Shown piece after piece: positions 25,160 through 37,984 of a stretch of DNA of 64,000 nucleotides; position 1 is the first letter of the stretch, and the number at the start of each line of letters is the position of its first letter. Source of the DNA: Piper betle. Its lineage: Eukaryota; Streptophyta; Magnoliopsida; Piperales; Piperaceae. The notes under the pieces were generated by a model. The model did not search any database and was not told the DNA's origin. It worked only from the letters and a program-made list of their open reading frames with translations. The position numbers and the translations under genes were made by a program. Location: positions 62,001 through 126,000 of the forward strand of contig JAURVB010014516.1 of NCBI GenBank assembly GCA_033002965.1, read 5' to 3'.

Positions 25160-27360
25160 TTGCTTCATTTCTCCCAACTCTCTCCTCTTCCTCCTTCTCA
25201 CTTCTATTCATTTGTTTGTTCGTTGATGTGGCCGAGTCAATTCCCATGCACGTCACAAATCTACCTCTATTACTCTCCTTTTCCTTAATTATGTTTTTAT
25301 GCGGGGCCCGCATCTCATCAAAAATCTGTACAAACACTTATTTTACTTCTTAATTCTAAAAATATCAAAAATAAATATTGATAGTAAAATATATTTTATG
25401 GGGGTGGGGTAATATGCTAGTTAGTTTAAAATATAATTTACTTGTAAATGTGATTTTTGTTATATATGTTGGTCTCACAAAAAAATATGATTTTCTAATA
25501 AGTAGACATTTTTTAAAAATAATTGTTAAAAGCAACTATATATGATTGAAGTCAAGTTATTGTTAAATTTGTTAACATAAAATATTAATATTTAGTAATT
25601 ATTGCTCTAGTAATAAAAAATATCTAATTATTTAAATTATTGGGTAAAGATGGTGAAGTTTTAAATGAGGTCAGCAATGTTTCTTAGAGATAAAATTAAT
25701 AATTTTTGTGATTTTGAGGACGCTATCGAATGTTATAATTTATTTTTTATTATATGCAGTAAAAATAACTAGCTAAATCATGAGAATTATCAATTTTATC
25801 TCTAAGAAACATCATTATCCTTAAAATGATAGATTATGGCCCACTACTTCAACAAGAAGTAAAGATAAAGTTTAAAAAGGTCGTGTTGGTATTAAGATTA
25901 ATTGAGCCTTCAAAAGTAATGTTTGAACGTTGCAAGGCTCGAGCCTGCAAGCTGGCTTTGAGCGAGTCCTTGCGAGCGGGCATAGCATTGCCCTTTTGTT
26001 ATTTCAAGAGTAAGTGTGTACTCCTTTATATATTTCTATAGTTATCTATTGGGTCTTACAATAAATATTAAATATAAGATATTATTGACAAACTATTTTT
26101 TATAAAAATATAGTCCGTTTGGATTGTGAGACATAGGAAGAAAATATGAGAAAAATATTTTTTTTATATTTTAATTTATTTAGTTTGAAAAAAAAAGTGA
26201 AAGAAAATATGTTTTTCATCACGTAGAAAAACCTCTTTATAAACTATTTCCTCACAAAAAATGTACAAGAATAATAATTACAAAGATGCAATATAAAATT
26301 TCCTTTCTTTTTAACTAAACACATGAGATAAAATAATTTTTTTATTTTTTATTTTTTTTATCATGTCATTTTCTCTTATTTTTTTCACTGTTAAATAGCC
26401 CCTTAACTTTTATGCGGCTCAAATCCAACTCAGGACTCTGACCTCTATTTTAAAATTATCATCAAATTATATTTTGAGAGAATAATTATTATATAGAATA
26501 GAATGCCAATATTAAGTTGAACTTGGGGACATAATTTTGATCGTGCTTGGTTTGATTTCAAACCTAAACAAAGTTTTTACTAGTTTTACGAAAAAGAGCT
26601 AAATCTATTTGAACATGACCAAATTAAAGACGAATTGAGTCGTCAACCATCTAGATACAAGTAACAAAGACTTTTTGTCTAATTCAAGAGGGTGGCCAAT
26701 TTTATGCGGGAATTTTCTTCTTAAATTAAAATGCTAGTATGAGCTATTTTAAACATACAACTAAATTTTTATCTAATGCAATAATATTATTATTTAGAGG
26801 TTCTAACTTTAATAAAAGTTTTATTCTAAATGTAATATCAACATATGGCCTTTTAATTTTATGATAGATATTTATTTCACAGAAGACTTGTTTATTATAT
26901 TAACCGATTTATTCTAAGAGTCTTATTATAAACAATTTTTAATTACGATACAATCTATTTCTTAATATAATATAAATAATATGAACTTATAATTCTGTAG
27001 GATTCTAATTCTAGTAAAGAAGAACTCCATACATCAATTTAAATTAATCAACTACTTGATTAAATTTAATTGATTTTAATTTTTTAAATTAATTTTTTAT
27101 TTTAAAAATGAGTTTTTTTGCATATTAGAAAAAAACATAGAATGTATTGGCCGGTGAATAATAATAAGGAAGGAAAACTCTCTAGCATAAACCATGGTTG
27201 CAAAAATCAGCGAATTCTGAATGGAATTGACCGATTAAAATCAAATCGGAAGGATTCTGCTTCAAGAAAGTATGTAAATCGATTGTGGTAAAAATCGTTT
27301 CGTAAATTAGCCAATTTGAACTAATCCGTAAATCAAATAATTTGAACTAATTTGTAAGGG
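25160..27360. other. AT-rich spacer
   Basis: No gene is seen. A short degenerate CTCGAGCC/GAGCGAGTCC stretch lies near 25940-25985. Confidence 0.45.
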
Positions 27361-27364
27361 CAAT

Positions 27365-27545
27365 AAAGGATTGGGCAGGGGAAGGACAAGGCAGAGAAGG
27401 TGAGTGACAAGGGTGGTGATGGGGGGTGTCAGGGATGGGCAATAACGTGGGGATAATAATGGTGGGGGTGTTGGAGGCGGGCAGGGCGGATTGGGTGGCG
27501 GTGGGGGTGAATGTGGGGCAGCATGCGAGTGACTAGGGAAAGAGA
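27365..27545 (+). other. G-rich strand tract with quadruplex potential upstream of the NYN gene
   Basis: About 180 bp with many GGG/GGGG runs separated by short loops (GGTGATGGGGGGTGTCAGGG, GGTGGGGGTGTTGG) sits in strongly AT-rich DNA, ~450 bp before the NYN start codon. Confidence 0.5.
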
Positions 27546-27989
27546 ATTATGAAAAATGGTCGGTGACATAATCGTAACTAAAAATTGACTCGACTATTAC
27601 TTAAGTTAAAAATAAAAATTAATTTTAAATAATTTAAATTTTTTTAAAAAATATAAACAATTACTCTAAAATATATTACCTTATATGATATCAAAATAAT
27701 ATATTTTATAATTAATAACTTATAAACTAATTATTATTTAATTTTTTTATAAATTAATCTAATTTAAGAAACGTTGATGGGTAAAATCTACAACTATTTC
27801 TATTTGGGTAGACAGGTAAAATTGTAAATATTAAAATTATCCAGTCTTTCATCTGGGACGTCAGATTTTATCCAACGGTTCAGGAAATATTCCTGAATCG
27901 CAGATCAGAGTAAGCGCCTCCAAAACTCTCTCGTACACGAACCAAATAGCATCCAAAAAGATTCGTTTTTTAGGGCTCCCTTTTTCGCG

Positions 27990-30261
27990 ATGGCCGGAAA
28001 GTCGCCGGTGACGGGGGCGGGTCCGCCGCCGGAGTACGCGACGGCGAGGACGTCGGTGTGGTGGGACGTCGAGGGATGTCCCCTCCCCGAAGGCTGCGAT
28101 CCGAACGCCGCCGCCTGCAACATTGGCGCCGCCTTGGAGAGGGCGGGCTACCGCGGGCCGCTCGCCATCGCCGCCTACGGCGACGTCAACAAGATTCCTG
28201 ATCCCGTTGTCAAGGCCCTGTCCTCTACCGGCATTGGCCTCCACCACGTCCCCGCGGGTACCTTTTTCTTTCTTTCTTTTTTTTGGTGGACAATTGTGGA
28301 GATCAGAATGGTTGTTTGATCGAAATTTTGTTCATGTGACACAAATTGATGATGGATTTACTGCGATCCGAGCCAGTTTTAAACATTAACGAAGATTGTT
28401 TTAGGCGTTTATCAACGATTGATTAGAATTGGGAGCTTTTTTTAACAGCAATGGTGAAAATCAAATAGGATATTCACATTGCGTTGTCTGTTGAAATTCG
28501 CATGCGTTTATACGTTAAATTTCCTGCCAGGTGTTAAGGATGGGAGTGACAAAAAAATACTAGTTGACATGTTGATTTGGGCGATTGACAATCAGGCTCC
28601 AGCGAATTATTTACTTATATCTGGTGATAGTGATTTCTCTAGTGTTCTCCATCAGTTACGCCTGCGAAAGTATAATACTCTGTTAGCTCAATCTGAGCAT
28701 TTATCGGAACCTCTTATTTCTGCGGCAAATTGTATCTGGCTATGGAAGAGCCTTGTGGCTGGAGGCCCAACTTGTTTACCGTATGAAGTTGGAGCTGGTT
28801 TGGAAAGTTCATTGCATGATCATTTCCATCCAGGACATATGATACGTCGTAGTTGTATGCAGGCTGACATTAAACAGAGAATGCCAACTTTAAGTTATCA
28901 GCAAACTACTTCTAAAAGAGAGATGAAGTTACGCATGCATGAAAACAGGATGAGTAATTTTTTGTTTCCTTCATGCAGACAGCATAAGAAGGTAAAATTG
29001 TGTGCTTTTTTCATAATGTTGAAGCATAAAATGTTACTCCTTTATTCGTGCAATTTAGTGTGTTGTGTTGCAACTCAAGACCAACTTTGTTAATTTACAG
29101 GGTATGGTTCCTCTTAATCATTTTCCAAGGAAAACCAAGTGCATTGGGCCTGTTGTTCGTATGCCACGTACTTCTGTTGAAGGTAGCAACAAGAGACACA
29201 AGTGTTATATTTTTGTAAAAAAAGAGAATAAAAATAGGCTGGGCGGCAGAGAGAAAAAGACCCAAAAGTGTAAGGAAAATAACAAATGCATATTCAAAAA
29301 GCAGAGAAAGCAAAAACAGAATGATCCTAATTATGAAGAAGCTTATTACAATTTTAGAAGGCAAAAGAAGAAAGAGACAGATCAGAACAAGGACCAAGCA
29401 AAGCTGATGCAGAAGATTGATCTTAAGAAGAATAACAAAGAGACCTTGAAAGATGAGTTGGTGCAAAATAAGGACATATCTGAACAGGACAGGGATGTGA
29501 TAGAACAAAATGATGTGAGGCAGAATGATGGAGCCTCATATATGCAGAATGTGATACAGTATGTAGATGAATTTGAGAAGAAGAATGAAATGAAGAGAAA
29601 GAGGACTGAACTAGGGCAAGTGGAGGATGGAATGGAGTATGATGATAACTCAAAGCGGGCACATTTTGGAATGGAACATACAGATGGCTCACTGCATGTA
29701 GAGGATGAAATATGCGAGGCGGAGCAGGTGGAAAATGTGAGAGAGTGTATGGATGGCTTAAAAAGGCAGTCAATGGGAGACTATATAAGAATGAAATAGT
29801 AAATTCTGAGCTAGAGTTTAAGGACGAGACACAGGATAAGATGAAAGCAAATAAGAATGGTGAGACAGTGAAGGGCAATGAGTTAGACATGGATGATAGA
29901 GTAGACCAAATTCATGTTGAGCGGGCTGGGAATGAAGTGCAAATAATTGGTAAAGTGAAAGAGGTTGTAACAGTGCAGAAAAAAAAAGAACGTCAGAACA
30001 GTGGTGAAGATGGATGAAATGAGGCAAATGAATGAAATGGGCCACAATCTCTATAACAGTCACGGTGGAAGGCCTGGTTATTACTGGGCTGTGCAGAATG
30101 CTCCCCAATGTGCAATTTGCAAACTTCAGCATTTTGGACTCTGCCCTTGGGCAAGGGCACCATGCATTTCTTGTGGAACATTTGGCCACTTCATTGATAA
30201 TTGTCCACTTAGGCTACTTCAGTTATTTTCACCTTTTTTTAACTTCTACTATGGCTCGTGA
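27990..30261 (+). CDS. NYN-domain putative ribonuclease with Lys/Glu-rich linker and C-terminal zinc knuckle; two frame breaks
   Basis: Exon 1 is 27990-28257, exon 2 is 28531-28991, and exon 3 is 29101 to about 30261. The N-terminal ~165 residues form a NYN (MARF1/limkain-b1-like, PIN-fold) domain: TSVWWDVEGCPLPEG with an acidic catalytic Asp, AAYGDVNKIPDPV, DMLIWAIDN, and LLISGDSDFSSVL with further metal-binding acids. A basic then very Glu/Lys/Asn-rich linker follows. The C-terminus has CAICKLQHFGLC and a CCHC knuckle, CISCGTFGHFIDNC, suggesting RNA binding. In exon 3 the frame moves to a second register near the A5 run at ~29760-29764 (otherwise TAG at 29797) and returns between ~29975 and 30017, near an A9 run. 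Both could be homopolymer errors. Plants have many 'putative endonuclease' NYN proteins of this kind; the substrate is unknown. The end may be longer if a further exon exists. Confidence 0.75.
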
Positions 30262-30343
30262 CGTGACTGTTGATGTCTTTGAAGGTAAAATTTTAATTTT
30301 TTAGTAAGAATGGTGTATTGTTCATCGTCTTGTTTCACACTAT

Positions 30344-30465
30344 CATCTCCATCGTCCTTATTCTGTGTCATTGGTTCAGCAACATGGAATTTCTCTGCCA
30401 ATAACATCTCCATCGTTCTGATGCTGTGTCAATGGTTCAGGAACATGGAATTTTTCTGCCGATAA
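30344..30465 (+). repeat. 61-bp tandem duplication
   Basis: Two copies start at 30344 and 30405. They share CATCTCCATCGT, CTGTGTCA, TGGTTCAG, AACATGGAATTT and CTCTGCC/TTCTGCC. Confidence 0.9.
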
Positions 30466-30652
30466 CATCCTTTTAATCCTTAAGACTTCCATGTTATTTG
30501 TTGTTATAAATAGGTTTAGTAAAGTTATTTCAATATAGAGAAACAAATTTGAAAGGAAAATTGGTTCAGGAACATGTTAAGAAGCAATTTGTTATTTAAC
30601 AATTGCTGAACTTCTTCTGCTGTCTTGGTGGCAGTGGAATGTAATTGTCTTC

Positions 30653-31039
30653 CATATAGTGACATCTAGTTTCTCATGTCTTGTCCTTCGAGAAAATCAT
30701 CTTTCATGTTTGAGATGAAGGGATAGTAGATGCCCCATATGTGATGTCTCCCATTGATGTGGAAATGTTGATAGGGGATTTCATATACTGGCATCTAGTT
30801 TCTCATTTCTTATCCTTCGAGGAAATCATGTTTCATGTTTGAGATGAAGGGATTGTAGATGCCCCATATGTGATATCTCCCATTGAAGTGGAAATGTTGA
30901 TAGGGGATTTCATATAGTGACATCTAATTTCTCATGTCTTATCCTTCGAGAAAATCATGTTTCATGTTTTAGATGAAGGGATAGTAGATGCTCCATGTGT
31001 GATATTTCCCATTGAAGTGGAAATGATGATAGGGGATTC
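30653..31039 (+). repeat. Three tandem copies of a 129-bp unit
   Basis: Units start at 30653, 30782 and 30911. Each carries CATCTAGTTTCTCAT or a close variant, TCCTTCGAG, AAATCATGTTTCATGTTT, GAGATGAAGGGAT, GTAGATGCCCCATATGTGAT and GATAGGGGATT. Copies are about 93-95% alike by eye. Confidence 0.93.
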
Positions 31040-31375
31040 CAGGGCCTTTTGATTTACTTGAGTTCCCTTATGGATGCGTGGACATTTTTTCAAACATGCT
31101 GTTATCTGCAATTTAAATTATCAATGATGTTTTACTTTTGAATGCAATGTCTAGTGGCTTCTTTAAATGTGAGTGTTCTGGAAGTGACTTAAACAAGATG
31201 AGTAAATTTGGAGCAGCAACTTTTACACTTTTGATCAAAACCTTTTTCCTTTTGAACTTATACAAATGTGAAGGGCAATCCTTGGCAGGTCATGAGTTTG
31301 ATTGGGAGATAGAACTTCTTTACAAATTTGGATGATGGCACATGCATAAGACAAACCCTTTTGGACTCGAACGCT

Positions 31376-32370
31376 CTCCTACTTGTGTTGAAGATGGTCT
31401 TTGATTAAGATGTGCTTTTTCTAGTTGTGGCTTCAATATGGGTTCTCATAGAAAACAATGTCTGACTACCTAGTTCTAATTTGCTTCTAATAATGTTTTT
31501 TTTTTTAATAATTGTTGTAAGTTGATTGTTCGGAAGACTTTCATGTTTTGTCCAAGGATATTGTGTGGAATGGCATATTGAGATATCTCCTACTCGTGTT
31601 GAAGATAATCTTTAATTAAGATTTGCTTTTTCTAAATGTGGCCTTAGTATGGTTTTCTCATAGAAAACAAATGTCTGACTACCTAGTTCTAATTTGTTTC
31701 TAATAAGTTTTTTTTTTTGCCAATGCTTTTGCATTGCTATTCCTAGCTATCTGACCATTTAAAATTTTGTCATTTGTAATTGCATAGATTCTAGTTTAGG
31801 ATTCATACCCCTAATACCCTTTGGGTATCGGGTAAAAGAATAATAATAAGAAGAAGAATTGTTGCAAGTTGATTGTTTGGAAGGACTTAGACTTTCATGT
31901 TTTGTTTGAGGATACTGTGTGGAATGGCATATTAAGAGGAGTGTAGCCATTTGGTATGTGGTCTTTGCATCCTTCGTGATGTTGATTTTGCCAATAAAAA
32001 AAAAGATAAGGTAAGTACAAGGTTGTTGGTTGATATGGGAGCCATTAGCCGTTTGGTGCCATTTGGTATCTAGTCTTTGCATCCTTCATGATGTTGATTT
32101 TGCCAAAAAAAATGATAACTTTTATGATGAAGGTCTGTAAAAGGAGACTATTTGGAGCCATTCATTTTGTAGCCTTTGCATCCTTCATGATGTTGATTTT
32201 GCCAAAAAAAAAAAGATAGGGTAAGTACAAGGTTGCTGGTTGATATAGGAGCCATAAGCCGTTTGGAGCCATTTGGTATGTAGTCTTTGCATACTTCATG
32301 ATTTTGATTTTGCCAAAAAAAAAAAAGAAAGAGATAGCTTTTATGATAAGGGTTTGTAAAAGGATACCTA
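31376..32370 (+). repeat. Nested imperfect duplications downstream of the NYN gene
   Basis: At least three repeat types interleave here. One is a ~120-bp unit at 31376-31500 and 31588-31706 (GAAAACAATGTCTGACTACC variants). The second is a ~80-bp unit at 31508-31586 and 31855-31940 (TGTGTGGAATGGCATATT). The third is a unit containing CTTTGCATCCTTC and GATGTTGATTTTGCCA followed by poly-A, at ~31965, 32075, 32170 and 32285. Some copies are followed by GGTAAGTACAAGGTTG. There is no coding capacity. Confidence 0.8.
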
Positions 32371-33099
32371 TTTGCAAGATTGCAATTGGAAGATTGGGGT
32401 TAAAAAATAATTGTTTGCTTTATCTATTTTATTTGTCTACTGACTTTATATAATTAAGGCAATATTTTGTGAAAAATCTCTTCCATGATTTTTTGATAAT
32501 TTATTCTTGAATCTGGAGAAATTTGAAAGAGTTGATATTTTTTTAGAATATAAGAAATCATCTAGTATAAGCTAGTGCTAGTTATAAATTTCATCCCGTT
32601 TACATCTTTCCTTTTCTCTCTCTTAATTTTATCTTCCATTCTTTTATTTTTCTTTATTGTTTGTAGGAATTCAAAAGAAATAATTATGAAATGGAGAGGA
32701 GAAAATTGGAGGTCACATTGGTGCTTTAATTGTTTTCCAAGCAGGTATATTTCCCTTTCGAATTAGAAGTAAATTAATTCATGAAAGTTATTTAGTTTTT
32801 TTGCTTTCTCTTTGTTTATTTTTTTGAAAATACTCTAATATTTTATTTACTATCAATTTTATTTGCTTTTCTTCCTCTTTTGCGTGATCCAATATGAGAT
32901 TTTTTGGTTAGTAGAAATTTATTTTTATTCTCTAATTAATTGTTAAATTATAGGTGCTTTTACAAAAAAGAGAGAGCATTTTTCATATTGCCCATTGGTG
33001 GGAAAATCAAGTGTAGTTACCAAAAAAATAAAAATGGGGGAAACTTCTTATTATGATGATGAGATTGCCCTCTGAGTTAACTTTCAACCCTATCATTGT

Positions 33100-33660
33100 A
33101 AACTAGTCGAAGACCCACGCGATGTATGGGGTATATTTAAAACTTATTAATTGTATATATTATGAATATAGAAGATAAATTTTAAAATTATTACTATATT
33201 ATTTTTAAATATAAATAATGAATATTTATTTAATTTTAACAAAAAATATAGTTGTATTCAAATGTAAAAGTAATTTTAATTTTTATAAGTAAAAAAAATT
33301 TATAATTAAATAAATTTTATTTAGGGTTTTTAATTTGGATTAAATTATATTCTTTAATTTTTTTAATAATAAATAATAGTATGTAAATAAATTTATATAT
33401 AAAATGAGAAAATTATAACTTAAGTATATATATATTATTAAGTGGCAAATTATAAATATATTAAAATTTAATATTTTTAAAATTTCTAATTTAGGTAGAA
33501 TTATAGTCCAACTTTTTTAATAATAAATAAAATATTAACAATAATTTCAAATTTAGTATTAAGGGGCCTATAAAATTATTATGGGGCCAGAATTAACCAC
33601 AATGGAATACAATGGGAGCGAAAAAAACCCAACACTTTAATAGAAGGAGGCTGATAAAAA
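33100..33660 (+). repeat. Dispersed AT-rich repeat family B, copy 1
   Basis: Collinear with 53550-54380. Shared landmarks are AAAAAATATAGTT, TAAAAGTAATTT, AATTATA-TCCAA, ATTATTATGGGG, AATTAACCACAATG and CCCAACACTTTAAT. The left edge contains GACCCACGCGATGTATGGGG, resembling the CCGCGCGATGCGCGGG-type start of a widespread unclassified plant repeat. Confidence 0.7.
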
Positions 33661-34559
33661 TTAGTCAGGTGCTTGCACATTGCAAAGTATTTTAATATCA
33701 ATATAAAAAATAAAAGTATTTTAAAAATATGGCTTATATTAATATATAAAATAAAAAAAAATTAATTGTTTTGTTTATTGATGTTGAATTTACGTAACTA
33801 GAAACAAAGCTAATTATGTCTTGTCAATTACTCAACTAGTCAATTTCTATTGTCCTATACATACCTATATGTATGAAGGTAGAGTCAATGAAAGACACCA
33901 TAGTCAAGGAATAATGTTAGCTTATAGGATCTTATTTAAAGCAAAGTTAAGCAAATCTTACTCGAAGAAAATTAATTAGTTATTTTTATAAACATTTATT
34001 TATTTTTATAAATATTTATTTATTTTTATAAACAATGACGGATGTTCGCAACATTTCATATAGGTAAGATGAGGGCCATGTTTAGACTATTTCAGTTTTT
34101 ATTTAATTTCTTATTCTTGAATCCGATTTTACAACTATTTTATTTTATTTATTAGGTAGCTCCTTTTTTTATATGTACTTATTTTTTATTATCCTGATTC
34201 CATTAGGAGATTTTAAAAGATATATTGTTATTGATACATTTATCATCTCAATTTTATAATGAATTTTGTAGTGTGATTGTTAAACATTTTTAGCACGATA
34301 TAGTGTAGACATTTGCCTTTTTCTTAATAAATATGAAAAATAAATTATTTTTTCATTGGCTTTTATTCAATGATGAAAATTAAAACTAAATGTTGAAATA
34401 AAAGAAAATAATTTATCAAAAAGATTACACAAGGACTATCCTATTTTAATTTTTAAATTTTTTGTAACATGAAATATTGCATAAATTTGTCTATTTATAT
34501 ATTAACTTATTTAACCTTAAAAGTATTTTTAATTAAAATTTTCAAAATAAATGTTTAAA

Positions 34560-36420
34560 ATAAATATATTTATCATTGTCTGCAAAACGATCAGGCCACT
34601 AAATATGCCCACCCATGAATTAGAAGAATTGGTATTTTTGTCAAATTATTTATTAGGATGTTTATGTTTGAAACTTGGTAGGAGGGAATCTGGCCTTCCA
34701 ATGATAGTCTTGATATTTTTTTTCCAGGGTTCAAACCTAACCAATGATTATGCTCACAGACAATGGATAAACTCTAACAAAAAGTTTTAATTACTATGTT
34801 GATTATCATTCCTAATTTTTAATGGTACGAGTTGTATTTGTTTTAATTGGATCAAATCGAGTTTCCCTTGAATTTTAAAACCATAAATAAACTTCTTTAT
34901 TAGACATTAAAAATGTTTTTAGCAATTGGTAGATTTTTATTTTGTGGGTCACTTGTGATTGAGAGGGTCCCACTTGAATATCAATTTTTGCAGGGAAAAA
35001 ATTTATTATGAAATTTTATTTTGTTTTGCTCTACTAAGTACAAACTAAGGTTTGCTATTTGGGATATCATTATTATGTTAGTCATTTCTCTTGGAGACAT
35101 TTCGGAGAAAATGTTGGAGAAATATCAGCGATATTTAGAAATTGACCGACATAGATAAAATAAGATTATAAACTTTTAGTGTAGATAGACAAAATCATAT
35201 CAATAATATTATACATGTAAAAATACAAGTTAAATATATGAAAATCATATTTTTTTAAACTTATTGGACTCTTTATAACATCTTTGCGAGATTGACCAAT
35301 TAAACTATATTTCAAACGCGCGACTCTTGATTTTATTTCTCTGTCACAATAATTATATATTGAACCTGATTTTCCTAGTAGTCGATGGTGTTTTTAATCC
35401 TCTTCTGTAGACATGTTTTATTAATTAAAACCTACATGTATAATAAAATATTTTTAGGTTATTAATAGCATAAAAATAATTTTTCAACATTTTTTATTAC
35501 TATTTCAATAATAAATAATAATCCAATCAATCATACTAATTAAATAATCAATTTAAATTACAAACTTATTAATTCTAATTAATAAAAATAATTTTGAATA
35601 TTTTATATAGATAATGAAATACAAATTAATAATCAAGTCAATTAAATTATTATAACAATCAATTAAAATGTTAAATACTTAACACTAAAAAAAGAAAGCA
35701 TTAACAACATATTTAAAAGAGAAAAAGAACATGCAAAGCTTATTTAAAAAGAGAGTGAGGAAAGAAAAGAAAACCAAAATAAATAAACCAACATAAAAAC
35801 AAAAAAACAAAACATAACAAATCTTCGTCCCCCCACCTTCCTCTCTTCACCCCATCCCCTCGCCTCCCTCTTCCTCTTACTTCTCTCTTCTCCTAAGCAC
35901 TGCCCGCTGACACCCATTCGCTCCCAAGGAATTTTTTATTTTACATGATATATCGGCGATATTCTTGTGACATTGTGAAATATGGCGAGAACCACTTCGC
36001 TGACGAGTTTCATGTTGATTGCCTCCCGATACCGAAATCTTGACGAGATTTCTCCGAGATCTTGTGAAATTTCAAACCTTGGTGCAAAGTTATTTTTCTT
36101 TGACTACATTTAGTGTGGACTTTGTTTATTTGACCCTATTAAATAAAATATTGGTTTTGTTTGAATCTGTTAAATATAGACTGAAATTGATGGATTGGCC
36201 AAATGAATATAAATAAAGGCCTTCACTAATCCAATCAATGATCATGGCCACAAACAATGGATTATCTACAGATTAGTATAAAATTTTTAATACTATAGTG
36301 GTTAGCATTTCCAATTTATAGCATGCATTAGGGATTGGTTCTAATCAGATGCAGATTAAATAAGGTTATATCAATATCGGATCTGAATTCAAATCAACCT
36401 TCCATTCCCTGTGATTGATT
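34560..36420 (+). repeat. Dispersed repeat family A, copy 1 (interrupted by a nested element)
   Basis: Collinear with 43830-44500 on both sides of the insertion at 35047-36080. Left-arm landmarks are CGATCAGG, ACTAAATATG, CCCATGAATTAGAAGAATTG and GATGTTTATGT. Right-arm landmarks are TATAAATAAA followed by CTTCACTAATCC, then GTTAGCATTTCCAAT. The family includes a TATA-type promoter word and is found again, partly, at 37.3-37.6 (inverted), 38.0-38.24 and 46.36-46.48 kb. Confidence 0.75.
35047..36080. mobile_element. Non-autonomous element nested in repeat A
   Basis: Short inverted ends (AAGGTTTG at 35047 and CAAACCTT ending at 36080) bracket ~1.03 kb. This block is missing from the otherwise collinear repeat-A copy at 43.83-44.5 kb, which acts as an empty site. 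The ends carry GATATTT/ATATCGGCGATATT and GAAATTTC words typical of a poorly classified plant element. A clear target duplication was not found. A CT-rich stretch lies at 35825-35930. Confidence 0.55.
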
Positions 36421-36456
36421 CCGCCTTAAAATAGTTTTAAAGACCCATTAATATAC

Positions 36457-36495
<39 letters not shown>

Positions 36496-36509
36496 TATTA
36501 TTATTATAA
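36457..36509 (+). repeat. (ATT)n microsatellite
   Basis: About 17 ATT trinucleotides with one interruption. Confidence 0.97.
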
Positions 36510-37135
36510 AAGAAAATCTTGAAGTATAATTCTACCCAAATTATGAGATCTAAAAAATTAACAAATTTTAACATACTTTGAATCATATTACTCAATTTAA
36601 TATTTGTACCTTAATAATGCGCGCTTAATTTAAGATGCTTGCATAATTAAGGATTTTTGTTTACTTATTTATTGTTATTAATTATTACGAAAAAATTAAT
36701 CACTGTAACCGAATAAAAAATCTTTTAAAAATAATAAGTTTTCAATTATTAAATTTTCTTATATTAAAAAAAATAATCATTAATACCTACTTAATTAAGA
36801 TTGTTATTTATTCTTTTGATGTATATATTTAGCTATTGTCTTTTAGTGAATATTTTTTTTAAAGTTAAATAGATATTTAGTATTTTTATTTAAAATAATA
36901 ATTTATAGTATATTTGAAATTATACTTGTATTTTATTAATGTATTAATATATATTATTATATTATAATTAAGTTTCAAATGCACCTTGCACAATAATAAT
37001 AAAATTTATTATTTAAATATTTAAAATATAATTTTATATAATATTATGTATTCGGACGTGATAGATGGTATTGCAAGCGATGTGGTTAAGGTTTACCATT
37101 TACCATAACTGAGCCGTTTACCATTTAATGAGTCG
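36510..37135. other. AT-rich spacer
   Basis: Nothing recognisable is present apart from a short TTTACCATTTACCATAA duplication near 37090-37120. Confidence 0.4.
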
Positions 37136-37139
37136 TTTT

Positions 37140-37600
37140 CTACTACAATACAATCTTCCATCCCTCTCTTCATAAAGAAGAAAACAGTTGCACTAAAAAA
37201 AAGAGTAGGAATTTGATAGAAAGGAAGGCACGAATAGATTGTAGGGAGAGTTGTGTGAAAAATGAAAGAACTTCAAGTGAAGCCTCTATTTATAGTCAAT
37301 TTGCAATCAATCAGTCCATATTTATTTGAGTCAATAAAACCAATTTTATAATAAATAGGGTGAAATAGAAGTAACTTCAGACTTAATAGATTTAAATAAA
37401 ACAAACTCTATACTTAATAGGGTAAAAAAAATGACCCTACACTAAATAAAGTAAAATAAAATTAAATCACTTAAATGGAATTTATCCTAATCAAAATTAG
37501 GATTTGAGTGGGGCCCACTCAATCATGGGACCTACAAAATGACTTGCCAACAATCATAAAAAGCATCTATTAAATCTATAAATTTTGACTTGAGTTAGAC
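37140..37600 (-). repeat. Inverted copy of the X1 promoter, leader and first codons
   Basis: Read on the minus strand this matches 37985-38372 in order: the repeat-A promoter, the TATA region, the leader (TTGTGTGAAAAATG region inverted), the GAAGAGAGGGATGGAAGAT start context (ATG at 37161-37159) and about eight codons of X1. It then diverges. The arms are ~75-80% similar by eye with a ~385-bp spacer. The truncated frame ends after ~22 codons, so it is not a working gene. Confidence 0.8.
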
Positions 37601-37984
37601 AACTCTTTAGCAACACAAAATCTTTATTAAGATTGTAAAAAACTTGGCAGAGGCTTACCACTACAATTTTAAAATGAAATCGATGGAGTTAAATTTGCCA
37701 ATTTTTTCCATTTTTGAAATCATAAATAATTTATTTAACCATTTTATTTCAATTTAATTCAAAGCAGTTCGTAAGATAGTAAATTGATCGACCACTTGTA
37801 GCCTACACATACGGAATAGATCCCCCAAACCATAGTCAATCCTATTGCTTTTGGATTATATACCCAAATAGTCCAAACCTCTGTGTACACAAGTCTGATG
37901 GGGATCAGAGTTACAGATATCTAATATCTCAACCCATCCCTAACTGCTAACAAGTATATTTGATTTAATTAGATTGAATTGTGT

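Noticed and set aside
29095..29890. Minus-strand frames of 137 and 155 codons
   Set aside because: Antisense shadows of the Lys/Glu-rich NYN linker (poly-Leu/Phe/Ser complement).
30653..31039. CRISPR-like regular repeats
   Set aside because: Units are contiguous 129-bp tandem copies without unique spacers, in a plant nuclear context.
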